Shown in pieces: positions 1 to 6,277 of a stretch of 8,668 nt of DNA. Location of the stretch: the NCBI GenBank assembly GCA_947175305.1, contig CAMWMO010000033.1, positions 1 to 8,668 of the forward strand. Reading direction: 5' to 3'. A program made the translations under genes and the position numbers. The stretch is from an uncultured Lachnospiraceae bacterium. Lineage in GTDB: Bacteria > Bacillota > Clostridia > Lachnospirales > Lachnospiraceae. The stretch's first letter is position 1. Every line of letters begins with the position of its first letter. The notes beneath the pieces are model-generated. The model was given only the letters and a program-made list of their open reading frames with translations, was not told the origin of the DNA and did not search any database.

Positions 1-1
1 G

Positions 2-367
2 GCGGGCTATGCGGTGAGTCTGGCGCTCCGTTATATACCGGATGTGCAGAGAGAGTATCGGAATATCAGTCAGGCGCAGCAGGCCAGAGGGATAGATTTA
101 TCGGGAAAGGATAAACTTTTTACAAGACTGAAAAATTCGGTGGCAATCCTGCTTCCGCTCATATTATCGAGCCTGAACCGGATCGAGACAGTCAGCAACG
201 CTATGGAGCTGAGGGGCTTCGGCAAGGAAGAAAAACGCACCTGGTATACCCGGCGCAGACTGGAACGGAACGACTGGCTTGCCATCGGCTTTGCGGTGGT
301 GATTCTGGCGATAGACCTGACAGTGACATTCTGGGACGGAAGCCGGTACTATAATCCGTTTATATAA
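2..367 (+). CDS. ecfT: ECF transporter transmembrane T-component, C-terminal part (5' end outside window)
   Basis: This is the last 121 codons of an EcfT/CbiQ-family membrane protein, the subunit that couples the two EcfA ATPases to a substrate-binding S-component in vitamin or metal uptake. The reading frame is open to the left window edge, so the start and the N-terminal membrane helices are missing. The visible part has the two short basic motifs typical of EcfT coupling helices: ARG (codons at 83-91) inside QAQQARGIDL, and LRG (209-217) inside AMELRGFG. Between them is a hydrophobic helix (SVAILLPLILSSL), and near the end is a final membrane segment (WLAIGFAVVILAIDLTVTFW). The order of motifs matches the family C-terminus. 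The ecfA genes would be expected upstream, outside the window. The substrate cannot be told from this subunit, because group II ECF modules are shared by several S-components. Confidence 0.88.
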   Translation, partial: AGYAVSLALRYIPDVQREYRNISQAQQARGIDLSGKDKLFTRLKNSVAILLPLILSSLNRIETVSNAMELRGFGKEEKRTWYTRRRLERNDWLAIGFAVVILAIDLTVTFWDGSRYYNPFI

Positions 368-396
368 TTGTCGCAGATGAAAAACAAGCGACATAT

Positions 397-401
397 GGAG
401 G
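397..401 (+). promoter_or_regulatory. Ribosome binding site fixing the start of the epimerase gene
   Basis: GGAGG lies 5 nt before the ATG at 407. It supports that ATG over the in-frame TTG at 368, which directly abuts the ecfT stop codon, and over the in-frame ATGs at 377 and 395, which have no comparable site. Confidence 0.7.
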
Positions 402-406
402 AAAAA

Positions 407-1315
407 ATGAAACTTCTGGTGATCGGCGGCAGCTATTTTTACGGCAGAGTATTTGTGATGGAGGCGGTGAAGGAGCATCAAGTCACCGTGTGGAACCGGG
501 GCACCTACTCTATGGAGGAATTCGGAGTCAGGCAGATCAAGGGTGACCGGCATGAGAGGACAGCGGTATGCGATGAGGATTTTGACGCTGTTATCGATTT
601 CTGCGCATATACACCCGGAGATGTGCGGAAGACTCTGGAGAATATGACGGGACAGATCGGGCAGTATGTTCTGATCAGTACCGTGGACGTATACGAGAGA
701 GAACCGGACGTGTTGAAGAGGGAGGACACGCCTCTGGAGAAGAGAACACTTGCGGGGGAGGCGGGCGCCTATATTGCGGGCAAGGTAGCGCTGGAGAAGG
801 AAATCAGAGAGACTTGCGAAGGACGGGGGATTCCCTATACAGTGCTTCGCCCGGCGATCCTTTACGGCCCCTACAACTATGCGCCGAGAGAATCGGTCTA
901 TATCCGTATGCTTCTGGCAAACCATGCCCTGCCCCGATTCACGGATGCGGATGGGCAGTTTCAGTTTGTCTATGTGAAGGATGCGGCGCAGGCAGTCCTT
1001 AAGTGTCTGGGCAATAAGAAGACTTACGGGCAGGCTTATAATTTATGTCAGGATCAAATCCTCACCTACAACGATTTCTTTGCCATGCTGAAAACGGTGG
1101 CGCAGCCGGAGGATCTGGCGGATCTTGTGGAGGTGCCGCTGACGGTTGCGGAGGCAGCGGCTCAGAGCGTACCGGTTCCTTTTCCGGCAACGGCGGCGGA
1201 AACGCATCTCTGCGACAATGACAAAGGAAAGCGGGAGCTTGGATTACTCTATATGGACTTTGAGGAAGGGATGAAGCGGACATACAGAGCGTTTCGGAAT
1301 GTATTTGTAGAGTAG
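407..1315 (+). CDS. NAD-dependent epimerase/dehydratase family protein (extended SDR)
   Basis: This is a 302-residue Rossmann-fold oxidoreductase of the extended short-chain dehydrogenase type, probably acting on a nucleotide sugar or related metabolite. Residues 1-14 form strand 1 and the nucleotide-binding loop (MKLLVIGGSYFYGR), followed by a WNRG segment typical of this subgroup. The line ISTVDVY holds the active-site Ser/Thr (S91, T92). Tyr122 and Lys126 form the YxxxK catalytic pair in AYIAGK. LRPAILYGPYNY (about residues 146-157) is the usual LRP..YGP segment. The length fits small members of the family, and no signal peptide is visible, so the protein should be cytoplasmic. It begins 39 nt after ecfT and is probably co-transcribed with it. 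The substrate cannot be assigned: the subgroup is common in Firmicutes, is often linked to nothing specific, and is named generically. Confidence 0.88.
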   Translation: MKLLVIGGSYFYGRVFVMEAVKEHQVTVWNRGTYSMEEFGVRQIKGDRHERTAVCDEDFDAVIDFCAYTPGDVRKTLENMTGQIGQYVLISTVDVYEREPDVLKREDTPLEKRTLAGEAGAYIAGKVALEKEIRETCEGRGIPYTVLRPAILYGPYNYAPRESVYIRMLLANHALPRFTDADGQFQFVYVKDAAQAVLKCLGNKKTYGQAYNLCQDQILTYNDFFAMLKTVAQPEDLADLVEVPLTVAEAAAQSVPVPFPATAAETHLCDNDKGKRELGLLYMDFEEGMKRTYRAFRNVFVE

Positions 1316-1336
1316 TGGAAAAACTGCTTGCTTTTT

Positions 1337-1365
1337 TTGATAAGAGGTAGTACGATAACAATAAT
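1337..1365 (+). promoter_or_regulatory. Sigma-A-type promoter upstream of the GH13 gene
   Basis: A TTGATA -35 element (1337-1342) and an AATAAT -10 element (1360-1365) are separated by 17 bp. Each matches 5 of 6 consensus bases. The predicted start point is near 1372, inside the palindrome at 1370-1381. A weaker alternative is TTGCTT (1328-1333) with TACGAT (1351-1356). The gap between genes (1316-1419) is the longest in the left half, which fits a new transcription unit. Confidence 0.6.
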
Positions 1366-1367
1366 AA

Positions 1368-1383
1368 TGGAAAACGTTTTCTT
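1368..1383 (+). promoter_or_regulatory. cre-like / LacI-family operator
   Basis: Positions 1370-1381 are a perfect 12-bp palindrome, GAAAACGTTTTC, with the central CG typical of LacI/GalR-family operators. Taken as a 16-mer (1368-1383), it matches the catabolite-responsive element WTGAAARCGYTTTCAW at 14 of 16 positions, failing only at the outer T and A. It spans the predicted transcription start of the glycosidase gene, the usual place for a repression site. CcpA is the simplest candidate. A local MalR-type maltose regulator would recognise a similar site. Neither gene is in the window. Confidence 0.65.
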
Positions 1384-1419
1384 ACAGGCGGAGGCGGCTG
1401 TCTCGAAAGGAAGGTAAGT

Positions 1420-3180
1420 ATGGATTTTAATGCGGTGTATCACAGAGCAAATGACAATTACTGCTATCCCTTAGACGGGGAGCAGCTTGTCATCAACATT
1501 AAGACGGGGTATGACGTAAAGTATGTGAACATAATCCACGGGGATCCCTTTAAATCGGGTATCCTGGGCGGCGGGGAGAGCTGGGACGGAGAGGCGCTCA
1601 ACATCCCCTTTAAGAAGCGGCTGAAGAATCAGCTCTGGTGGACCACCACCATCAAACCGCCTTTCAAGAGACTTAAATACTATTTTGAATTGCAGACGGA
1701 AAACGAGAGATGGTTTTATTTTGAGGACGGTTTTGTGTCTGAGGCGCAGATGGCGCTGGAGGGCAGGAGCAGACAGTGCTTTATCTTTCCGTGGATGAAT
1801 CCGGCGGATATTCCGTTGACGCCCGAATGGGTGAATGACACCATCTGGTATCAGATCTTCCCGGAGCGGTTCTGTAACGGGGATCCTTCTATCAATCCGG
1901 AGGGAACGCTGCCCTGGCGGGTGAAAGGCTCTGTGAGCAATGCAGAGTTTTTCGGGGGCGACCTGCAGGGAATCATCAATAAGCTGGATTATTTAAAGGA
2001 TCTGGGTGTGTCGGGACTGTATCTGACACCGATCAACGAAGCGCCCTCATCCCACAAGTATGACACCACGGACTATACCAGGATCGATCCTCATTTTGGC
2101 ACCGAGGAGACTATGAAAACGCTGGTCAAGGAGGCCCATGAGAGAGGGATCCGTGTGATGTTGGATGGGGTGTTCAATCATTCCGGCAAAGAATTTAAAC
2201 CTTGGCTGGACGTGAAGGAGAAGGGACCCCAGTCCCCGTATTGGGACTGGTTTATGGTGAACGAGTGGCCTTTTGCGGAGGAGGGAGGAAACGCCTGGAG
2301 CGGACAGTATTACACGTTTGCCTTTTTTGACAATATGCCGAAACTGAATACAAACAATCCGAAGGTGCGGGATTATCTGATCGGGGTTTGCGAGAACTGG
2401 GTGAAAAGCTATGATGTGGACGGGATCAGACTGGACGTGGCGAATGAGGTGTCCCATGCCTTCTGTAAAGAGCTTCGCAGCCGCTTGAAGGCGATCAAGC
2501 CTTCCCTGTATATTCTGGGAGAGATCTGGCATGATGCGATGCCTTGGCTGCGGGGAGATGAGTTTGACTCTGTCATGAATTATCCTCTGGGGGAGAGCAT
2601 TAAGGATTTCTGGATCGATAAAAGTCTTACAAATGAAGATTTTGAATATACGATAAACCGCTGCTATACGCGCTACATGCAGCAGACCAACGATGTGCTG
2701 TTCAATCTGCTGGACTCCCATGATACGAAACGGCTGCGCAGTGATGTGAAGAATCTGGACGAGTATTTCCAGCAGCTTGCAGTGCTGTTTACCATGCCGG
2801 GATCGCCCTGTATCTATTACGGGACGGAGATTGCCATGGAGGGCGGACATGATCCGGACTGCCGCCGCTGTATGCCCTGGGAGGAGATTGAGGCAGGGCT
2901 TTATGACGAGCGGACGGATATCATTCGCAGACTTTTGCATCTGCGTATGGAGGAGCCGCTTCTCAGAAACCGCGATTTCCATTTCCCAAATAAGATCAAT
3001 CGTCCCAGAGTCATTGAGTTTAACAAGATGGGATGGGTGGACAATTATGTGGAGGTCATCATCAACTGTGAGGAGGAGGATATCGAGATCCCAAGAGAGG
3101 GAGAGATCCTTTTTTCCAGACACTATATTGACAATACGCTGCTGAGAAACGGTATTTTAATTCGGAGGTACAAATCATGA
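1420..3180 (+). CDS. Neopullulanase/cyclomaltodextrinase-type alpha-glycosidase (GH13_20-like)
   Basis: This 586-residue glycoside hydrolase of family 13 should hydrolyse alpha-1,4 (and often alpha-1,6) bonds in maltodextrins, cyclodextrins or pullulan fragments in the cytoplasm. No signal peptide is present. Residues about 1-125 look like the N-terminal CBM34-type beta domain of this subfamily, about 130-500 form the catalytic barrel, and the rest is the C-terminal beta domain. Conserved regions are all present: DGVFNH (249-254), GIRLDVANE with nucleophile D339, GEIWH with acid/base E368, and DSHD with D435. MPKLN (306-310) is the region V signature of the neopullulanase subgroup. The length equals the family norm, so the gene looks intact. 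The ATG follows AGGAAGG by 5 nt. The gene lies behind a promoter and a cre-like operator and overlaps the next gene by 4 nt. Exact specificity (neopullulanase, cyclomaltodextrinase or maltogenic amylase) cannot be decided from sequence. Confidence 0.93.
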   Translation: MDFNAVYHRANDNYCYPLDGEQLVINIKTGYDVKYVNIIHGDPFKSGILGGGESWDGEALNIPFKKRLKNQLWWTTTIKPPFKRLKYYFELQTENERWFYFEDGFVSEAQMALEGRSRQCFIFPWMNPADIPLTPEWVNDTIWYQIFPERFCNGDPSINPEGTLPWRVKGSVSNAEFFGGDLQGIINKLDYLKDLGVSGLYLTPINEAPSSHKYDTTDYTRIDPHFGTEETMKTLVKEAHERGIRVMLDGVFNHSGKEFKPWLDVKEKGPQSPYWDWFMVNEWPFAEEGGNAWSGQYYTFAFFDNMPKLNTNNPKVRDYLIGVCENWVKSYDVDGIRLDVANEVSHAFCKELRSRLKAIKPSLYILGEIWHDAMPWLRGDEFDSVMNYPLGESIKDFWIDKSLTNEDFEYTINRCYTRYMQQTNDVLFNLLDSHDTKRLRSDVKNLDEYFQQLAVLFTMPGSPCIYYGTEIAMEGGHDPDCRRCMPWEEIEAGLYDERTDIIRRLLHLRMEEPLLRNRDFHFPNKINRPRVIEFNKMGWVDNYVEVIINCEEEDIEIPREGEILFSRHYIDNTLLRNGILIRRYKS

Positions 3181-4229
3181 ACCAGTTTAATCTGCCCAGC
3201 TGTCTGATCATTGAGGAGGGCGCCTGCGAGCGCCTAAATGAGATTCTGGCGGACTGTATTCCGGGGATCGAGGAGAAGAAAGTGGTGATCACCACGGAGG
3301 AAACCCTCATTCCGATCATGAAGCCCTATCTGGAGGAGATGCAGCAGGACCTGCCGGAGAGCGAACTCTATCTGATCGATGAGAGCAGCTTTCAGGAGGC
3401 TATGGAGCTGGCGAAATATATCTGTATGAAGGATGTGGAGGTCATCATCGGCGTGGGAGGCGGCAAGGTGCTGGATGTGGCCAAGTATGCGGGTTTTGTG
3501 GGGAAGATCCCCTATATTTGTGTTCCCACGACTTTAAGCAACGACAGTCTGGCTTCGCCGGTAGCGGTGTTGGGTACAGAGGGGGATGCGAGAAAGACAT
3601 TAAAGTGTGCTATCCCGGCGGGAATCGTGGTGGATGTGAATGTGATCATGGGAGCGCCGGCTTCCCATCTACAGTCCGGTATCGGTGACACGATCAGCAA
3701 ATATACGGCGCTCTATGACTGGAAGCTGGATGCAGCGCACAGAGGGAATAAAGTGGATGATTTTTCCTATCTGCTTTCCGACATGGCGCTGACCTCCCTC
3801 TGCTACAATGAGGAGAAATCATTAAAGAGCAAGGAGTTTATCAAGATACTGACGCAGTCTCTGGTGCTTGGCGGACTTGCTATGGAGATTGCCGGAAATT
3901 CCAGACCGAGCAGCGGATCGGAACATCTCTTCTGCCATTCTCTGGAAGAAAATCACAAGGAGATACAGATTACCCACGGCATGGCGGTGGCGCTTGGAAG
4001 TCTGGTAAGCTGTCGGCTGCAGGGGCGGGACGTGGCGCCTTTGGAGAGGATATTGGAGGCCTATGAGATGGACATGGATCCGATGAATTGGGGGATCACA
4101 AAAGAGATCTTCACGGATGCCTGGCTGGGGGCGGCGGACACCAGAAAGGATCGGTATACGGTACTCAATGAGGTCAGGCTGACGGAAGAACTTCTGGGCG
4201 GGATCTATGAGGAACTGCGGGTGAAATAA
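3177..4229 (+). CDS. egsA: sn-Glycerol-1-phosphate dehydrogenase-like protein (iron-containing alcohol dehydrogenase fold)
   Basis: This 350-residue protein has the dehydroquinate synthase-like/iron alcohol dehydrogenase fold and best resembles EgsA/AraM, which reduce dihydroxyacetone phosphate to sn-glycerol 1-phosphate with NAD(P)H. The dinucleotide loop is GVGGGKVLDVAK (from residue 92). The segment PTTLSNDSLASP (117-128) is characteristic of the glycerol-1-phosphate branch. Predicted metal ligands are D171 (SGIGDTISK), H250 (GSEHLF) and H267 (THGMA), spaced as in glycerol dehydrogenases. All active-site features are intact. Its ATG overlaps the stop of the GH13 gene (ATGA), with GGAGG at 3164-3168, so the two are probably translationally coupled and share cre-like control. 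In Bacillus the product feeds PcrB to make heptaprenylglyceryl phosphate; no PcrB gene is in this window. A glycerol or other sugar-alcohol dehydrogenase is the alternative reading. Confidence 0.8.
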   Translation: MNQFNLPSCLIIEEGACERLNEILADCIPGIEEKKVVITTEETLIPIMKPYLEEMQQDLPESELYLIDESSFQEAMELAKYICMKDVEVIIGVGGGKVLDVAKYAGFVGKIPYICVPTTLSNDSLASPVAVLGTEGDARKTLKCAIPAGIVVDVNVIMGAPASHLQSGIGDTISKYTALYDWKLDAAHRGNKVDDFSYLLSDMALTSLCYNEEKSLKSKEFIKILTQSLVLGGLAMEIAGNSRPSSGSEHLFCHSLEENHKEIQITHGMAVALGSLVSCRLQGRDVAPLERILEAYEMDMDPMNWGITKEIFTDAWLGAADTRKDRYTVLNEVRLTEELLGGIYEELRVK

Positions 4230-4239
4230 TAAAAACTTC

Positions 4240-4268
4240 TGTACAAATCTCATAAAATGCAATAAAAT
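4240..4268 (+). promoter_or_regulatory. Weak promoter candidate before the HPr-like gene
   Basis: The 61-bp gap after the dehydrogenase gene is AT-rich, unlike its surroundings. TGTACA (4240-4245, 4 of 6) and TAAAAT (4263-4268, 5 of 6) lie 17 bp apart. A second TAAAAT sits at 4253-4258 without a good -35 partner. A separate start for the HPr-like gene is plausible, but read-through from upstream is equally possible. Confidence 0.3.
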
Positions 4269-4290
4269 CGTAGAGAAGGGAGTCGGACAT

Positions 4291-4527
4291 ATGAAGACTT
4301 ATAAGTTAGACTTAAACTCTATTGATAGAGTAAAGGGATTTGTAAAGACGATCGAAAAGTTTGAAGGGTACTTTGATGTGGCCACCGGTAGATATGTGGT
4401 CGATGCGAAGTCTATCATGGGAATTTTTTCCATGGATCTGTCTAAGAACGTGGAATTTCGCATCTTAGAGACGAATGCGCAGATCGCGGAGGTAGAGGCG
4501 GCGATCGCGCCTTATATTGCAGAATAA
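4291..4527 (+). CDS. HPr-like protein lacking the phospho-acceptor histidine (Crh-like)
   Basis: This 78-residue protein has the length and C-terminal half of HPr, the small PTS phosphocarrier. The segment AKSIMGIFSMDLSKNVEF (39-56) matches the HPr Ser46 region, with S41 at the Ser46 position, the site that HPr kinase/phosphorylase modifies in Firmicutes. The active-site loop that normally reads GIHARPA is replaced by about SIDRVKGF (10-17), and the whole protein has no histidine. It therefore cannot carry phosphate from Enzyme I to Enzyme II. Bacillus Crh is a precedent for an HPr paralogue without His15 that acts only as a CcpA cofactor through Ser46, but Crh keeps more of the loop than this protein does. 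The ATG follows AGAAGGGAG by 8 nt. The gene sits between the dehydrogenase and sufC. Homology to HPr is clear; a regulatory role is inferred. Confidence 0.82.
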   Translation: MKTYKLDLNSIDRVKGFVKTIEKFEGYFDVATGRYVVDAKSIMGIFSMDLSKNVEFRILETNAQIAEVEAAIAPYIAE

Positions 4528-4546
4528 GCGGACTGTACAGGTCCGC
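4528..4546 (+). other. Short hairpin after the HPr-like stop codon
   Basis: GCGGAC (4528-4533) pairs perfectly with GTCCGC (4541-4546) around a 7-nt loop, starting immediately after the TAA. No T-run follows, so it is not by itself a standard intrinsic terminator. It may stabilise the upstream mRNA 3' end or act together with the hairpin at 4552-4582. Confidence 0.4.
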
Positions 4547-4551
4547 CGCGG

Positions 4552-4586
4552 ACGGCTGCCGGTGTCATACATTGGCGGCCGTTTGT
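4552..4586 (+). terminator. Possible weak terminator or attenuating hairpin before sufC
   Basis: ACGGCTGCC (4552-4560) pairs with GGCGGCCGT (4574-4582), giving 9 bp with one G-U wobble and a 13-nt loop. The tail TTTGT is short for an intrinsic terminator. The element separates the HPr-like gene from sufC and may reduce read-through. I see no clear promoter between it and the sufC start, so sufC probably depends on partial read-through or on a start further upstream. Confidence 0.4.
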
Positions 4587-4608
4587 AAAGGTGCTGGGAG
4601 AGAGGACT

Positions 4609-5331
4609 ATGCTGGAACTGAAAAATATATCCTTCCAGGCGGAGGATGAGGGAAAAGAGATAGAGATTCTAAAGAATATTGATCTGAAGATAGAGGATCA
4701 GTTCGTGGCTGTCACGGGGCCTAACGGCAGCGGAAAATCCACGCTGGCGAAGATCGTGGCGGGGATTTTAACGCCCACGGAAGGACAGATCCTGCTGGAC
4801 GGCGTTGATATCACGGATAAATCCATCACGGAGCGTGCCAGACTGGGGATCGGATTTGCTTTTCAGCAGCCCGTCCGATTCAAGGGCATCACGGTGAAGG
4901 ATATGCTTTCCATCGCTGCAGGCAGAGATACCGATATATCAGAAATCTGTAATATGCTTTCGGAGGTGGGGCTCTGTGCCAGAGATTATGTAAACCGAGA
5001 GATCAATGCAAGCCTTTCCGGCGGAGAGCTGAAGCGCATTGAGATCGCCATGATCATGGCCAGAAAGAGCAAAGTATCCATTTTTGATGAGCCGGAGGCA
5101 GGGATCGATCTGTGGAGCTTTCAGAATCTGATCCGGGTCTTTGAAAAAATGCACCGGGAGGTTCAGGGCACCATCCTGATCATTTCCCATCAGGAGAGGA
5201 TCTTAAATATTGCCGATCAGATTGTACTGCTGTCGGACGGCAGGATCGAAAAGGTGGGAAGCAGGGACGAGATCATGCCGGCGCTTATGGGAGTCGGGCA
5301 GCCCTGTAAGACTTTGGCAGACAAGTTATAG
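4609..5331 (+). CDS. sufC: Fe-S cluster assembly ATPase SufC (SmsC type)
   Basis: This 240-residue ABC-type ATPase energises Fe-S cluster assembly on a SufB-type scaffold in the cytoplasm. It is not a transporter: no membrane partner is encoded nearby, and the next gene is its scaffold. Walker A is GPNGSGKST (37-45, K43), the signature is LSGGE (136-140), Walker B is VSIFDE (156-161) continuing into PEAGIDLW, and the switch histidine is H194 in ISHQE. The FDEPEAGIDLW form, rather than the LDEIDSGLD of proteobacterial SufC, is what I associate with the clostridial and archaeal two-gene system. I chose the ATG at 4609, which has GGGAG (4596-4600) 8 nt upstream, over the in-frame GTG at 4591, which would overlap the ribosome binding site. 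No sufS, sufU or sufD gene is adjacent. Confidence 0.92.
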   Translation: MLELKNISFQAEDEGKEIEILKNIDLKIEDQFVAVTGPNGSGKSTLAKIVAGILTPTEGQILLDGVDITDKSITERARLGIGFAFQQPVRFKGITVKDMLSIAAGRDTDISEICNMLSEVGLCARDYVNREINASLSGGELKRIEIAMIMARKSKVSIFDEPEAGIDLWSFQNLIRVFEKMHREVQGTILIISHQERILNIADQIVLLSDGRIEKVGSRDEIMPALMGVGQPCKTLADKL

Positions 5332-5350
5332 AAATCATAGAAGTGAGGTT

Positions 5351-5354
5351 GAGG
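5351..5354 (+). promoter_or_regulatory. Ribosome binding site for the GTG-initiated sufB gene
   Basis: GAGG at 5351-5354, in a GAGGTTGAGG context, lies 5 nt before the in-frame GTG at 5360. There is no in-frame ATG or TTG between the sufC stop and this GTG. Upstream extension of the frame would run inside sufC and encode an unrelated, Arg/Cys-rich shadow. Confidence 0.6.
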
Positions 5355-5359
5355 CAGAC

Positions 5360-6277
5360 GTGGACGCGATACAACAGGAGCTGCTTGCGCAGGTGGCAGG
5401 CTTGCATGAAGTGCCGGAGGGCGCATATAATATCCGTGCCAACGGAGAGATGGCAGGGAGAAATACAACGGCAAATATCGATATTATCACCAAGGAGGAC
5501 CGCTCCGGCATCGATATCCGCATCAAGCCGGGGACGAAGGCGGAGAGTGTGCATATTCCGGTGGTGTTAAGTCAGAGCGGTCTCAAGGAGAGCGTATACA
5601 ACGACTTTTTTGTGGGAGAGGACTGTGACGTTACGATCATAGCGGGCTGTGGTATTCACAACGGCGGCGCGGCCGCTTCGGAGCATTCCGGGATCCATCG
5701 CTTTTTTGTAGAGAAGAATGCGAAGGTCAGGTATGTGGAAAAACACTACGGTTCCGGGGACGGAAGCGGGGAGCGGATCATGAATCCCACCACCGAGATC
5801 CATTTGGCGCAGGGCGCTTCCCTGGAGATGGAGACGGTGCAGATCAAAGGCATAGATTCCACCAGCAGAGTAACCAGAGCGCAGGTGGCGGAGGAAGCTT
5901 CTCTTGTGATCAAAGAAAAGATCATGACCCACGGGAAGCAGCACGCTGAGACGGACTTTACCGTGAATATGGCTGGGGCAGGATCCAGCGTGGATCTGAT
6001 CTCCCGGTCAGTGGCAAAGGATGATTCCAGTCAGCTTTTCAGGAGCCGGATCGTGGGCAATGCAAGCTGTCATGGGCATAGCGAGTGCGACGCCATTATC
6101 ATGGATCAGGCCAGCGTCAGCGCAATCCCTGAGCTGACAGCTAACCATATCGATGCGAACCTGATCCACGAGGCGGCCATCGGAAAGATTGCGGGAGAGC
6201 AGTTGATCAAGCTCATGACGTTGGGACTTACGGAGAAGGAAGCGGAAGAGCAGATCGTGAGAGGGTTTTTGAAATGA
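5360..6277 (+). CDS. sufB: SufB/SufD-family Fe-S scaffold protein (SmsB type)
   Basis: This 305-residue protein is the beta-helix scaffold partner of SufC. It has the core of the SufBD domain but not the longer N-terminal region of canonical SufB (about 470 residues), consistent with the SUF-like minimal system (SmsCB), in which one scaffold protein replaces SufB and SufD. The C-terminal family block is complete: GNASCHGHSECDA (residues 233-245, with C237, H238, H240, E242, C243), then IPEL, then LIHEAAIGKI with H270 and E271. These Cys, His and Glu residues are the candidates for cluster binding. An earlier cysteine pair lies in EDCDVTIIAGCG. The gene starts with GTG 28 nt after sufC, and its last bases overlap the next start (ATGA). 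The start is chosen from the ribosome binding site and from where similarity ends. The cysteine desulfurase that supplies sulfur must be encoded elsewhere, or sulfide may be used directly. Confidence 0.87.
   Translation: MDAIQQELLAQVAGLHEVPEGAYNIRANGEMAGRNTTANIDIITKEDRSGIDIRIKPGTKAESVHIPVVLSQSGLKESVYNDFFVGEDCDVTIIAGCGIHNGGAAASEHSGIHRFFVEKNAKVRYVEKHYGSGDGSGERIMNPTTEIHLAQGASLEMETVQIKGIDSTSRVTRAQVAEEASLVIKEKIMTHGKQHAETDFTVNMAGAGSSVDLISRSVAKDDSSQLFRSRIVGNASCHGHSECDAIIMDQASVSAIPELTANHIDANLIHEAAIGKIAGEQLIKLMTLGLTEKEAEEQIVRGFLK

Noticed and set aside
368..406. TTG start for the epimerase gene directly after the ecfT stop
   Set aside because: The Rossmann strand begins exactly at the ATG at 407, which has GGAGG 5 nt upstream. 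The added 13 residues have no role in the fold.
164..925. 253-codon open frame on the minus strand
   Set aside because: It runs antisense to the 3' part of ecfT and the first half of the epimerase gene, both of which have clear family motifs. Its product is rich in His, Leu, Arg and Cys without recognisable domains, as expected for a shadow frame in GC-moderate coding DNA.
1332..1338. Run of seven T as an intrinsic terminator after the epimerase gene
   Set aside because: No stable inverted repeat precedes it. Its last two Ts are better read as part of the -35 box.
1384..1406. Possible riboswitch or leader structure in the GH13 5' untranslated region
   Set aside because: The only pairing seen is a 4-bp stem (ACAG with CTGT) around a purine-rich repeat. 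This is too weak and too short for a structured leader.
2047..3123. 358-codon open frame on the minus strand
   Set aside because: It lies wholly antisense to the GH13 gene, whose catalytic regions fall in the same interval. The predicted product is His/Ile/Arg-rich and shows no motif.
2777..3145. 122-codon plus-strand frame inside the GH13 gene
   Set aside because: It is a shifted-frame shadow, rich in Arg and Ser, with no motif. The GH13 frame is continuous across it.
5210..5359. Upstream extension of the sufB reading frame into sufC
   Set aside because: The 50 extra codons would overlap the sufC C-terminus and encode an Arg/Cys-rich stretch unlike any SufB. A GTG with a ribosome binding site at 5360 is a better start.
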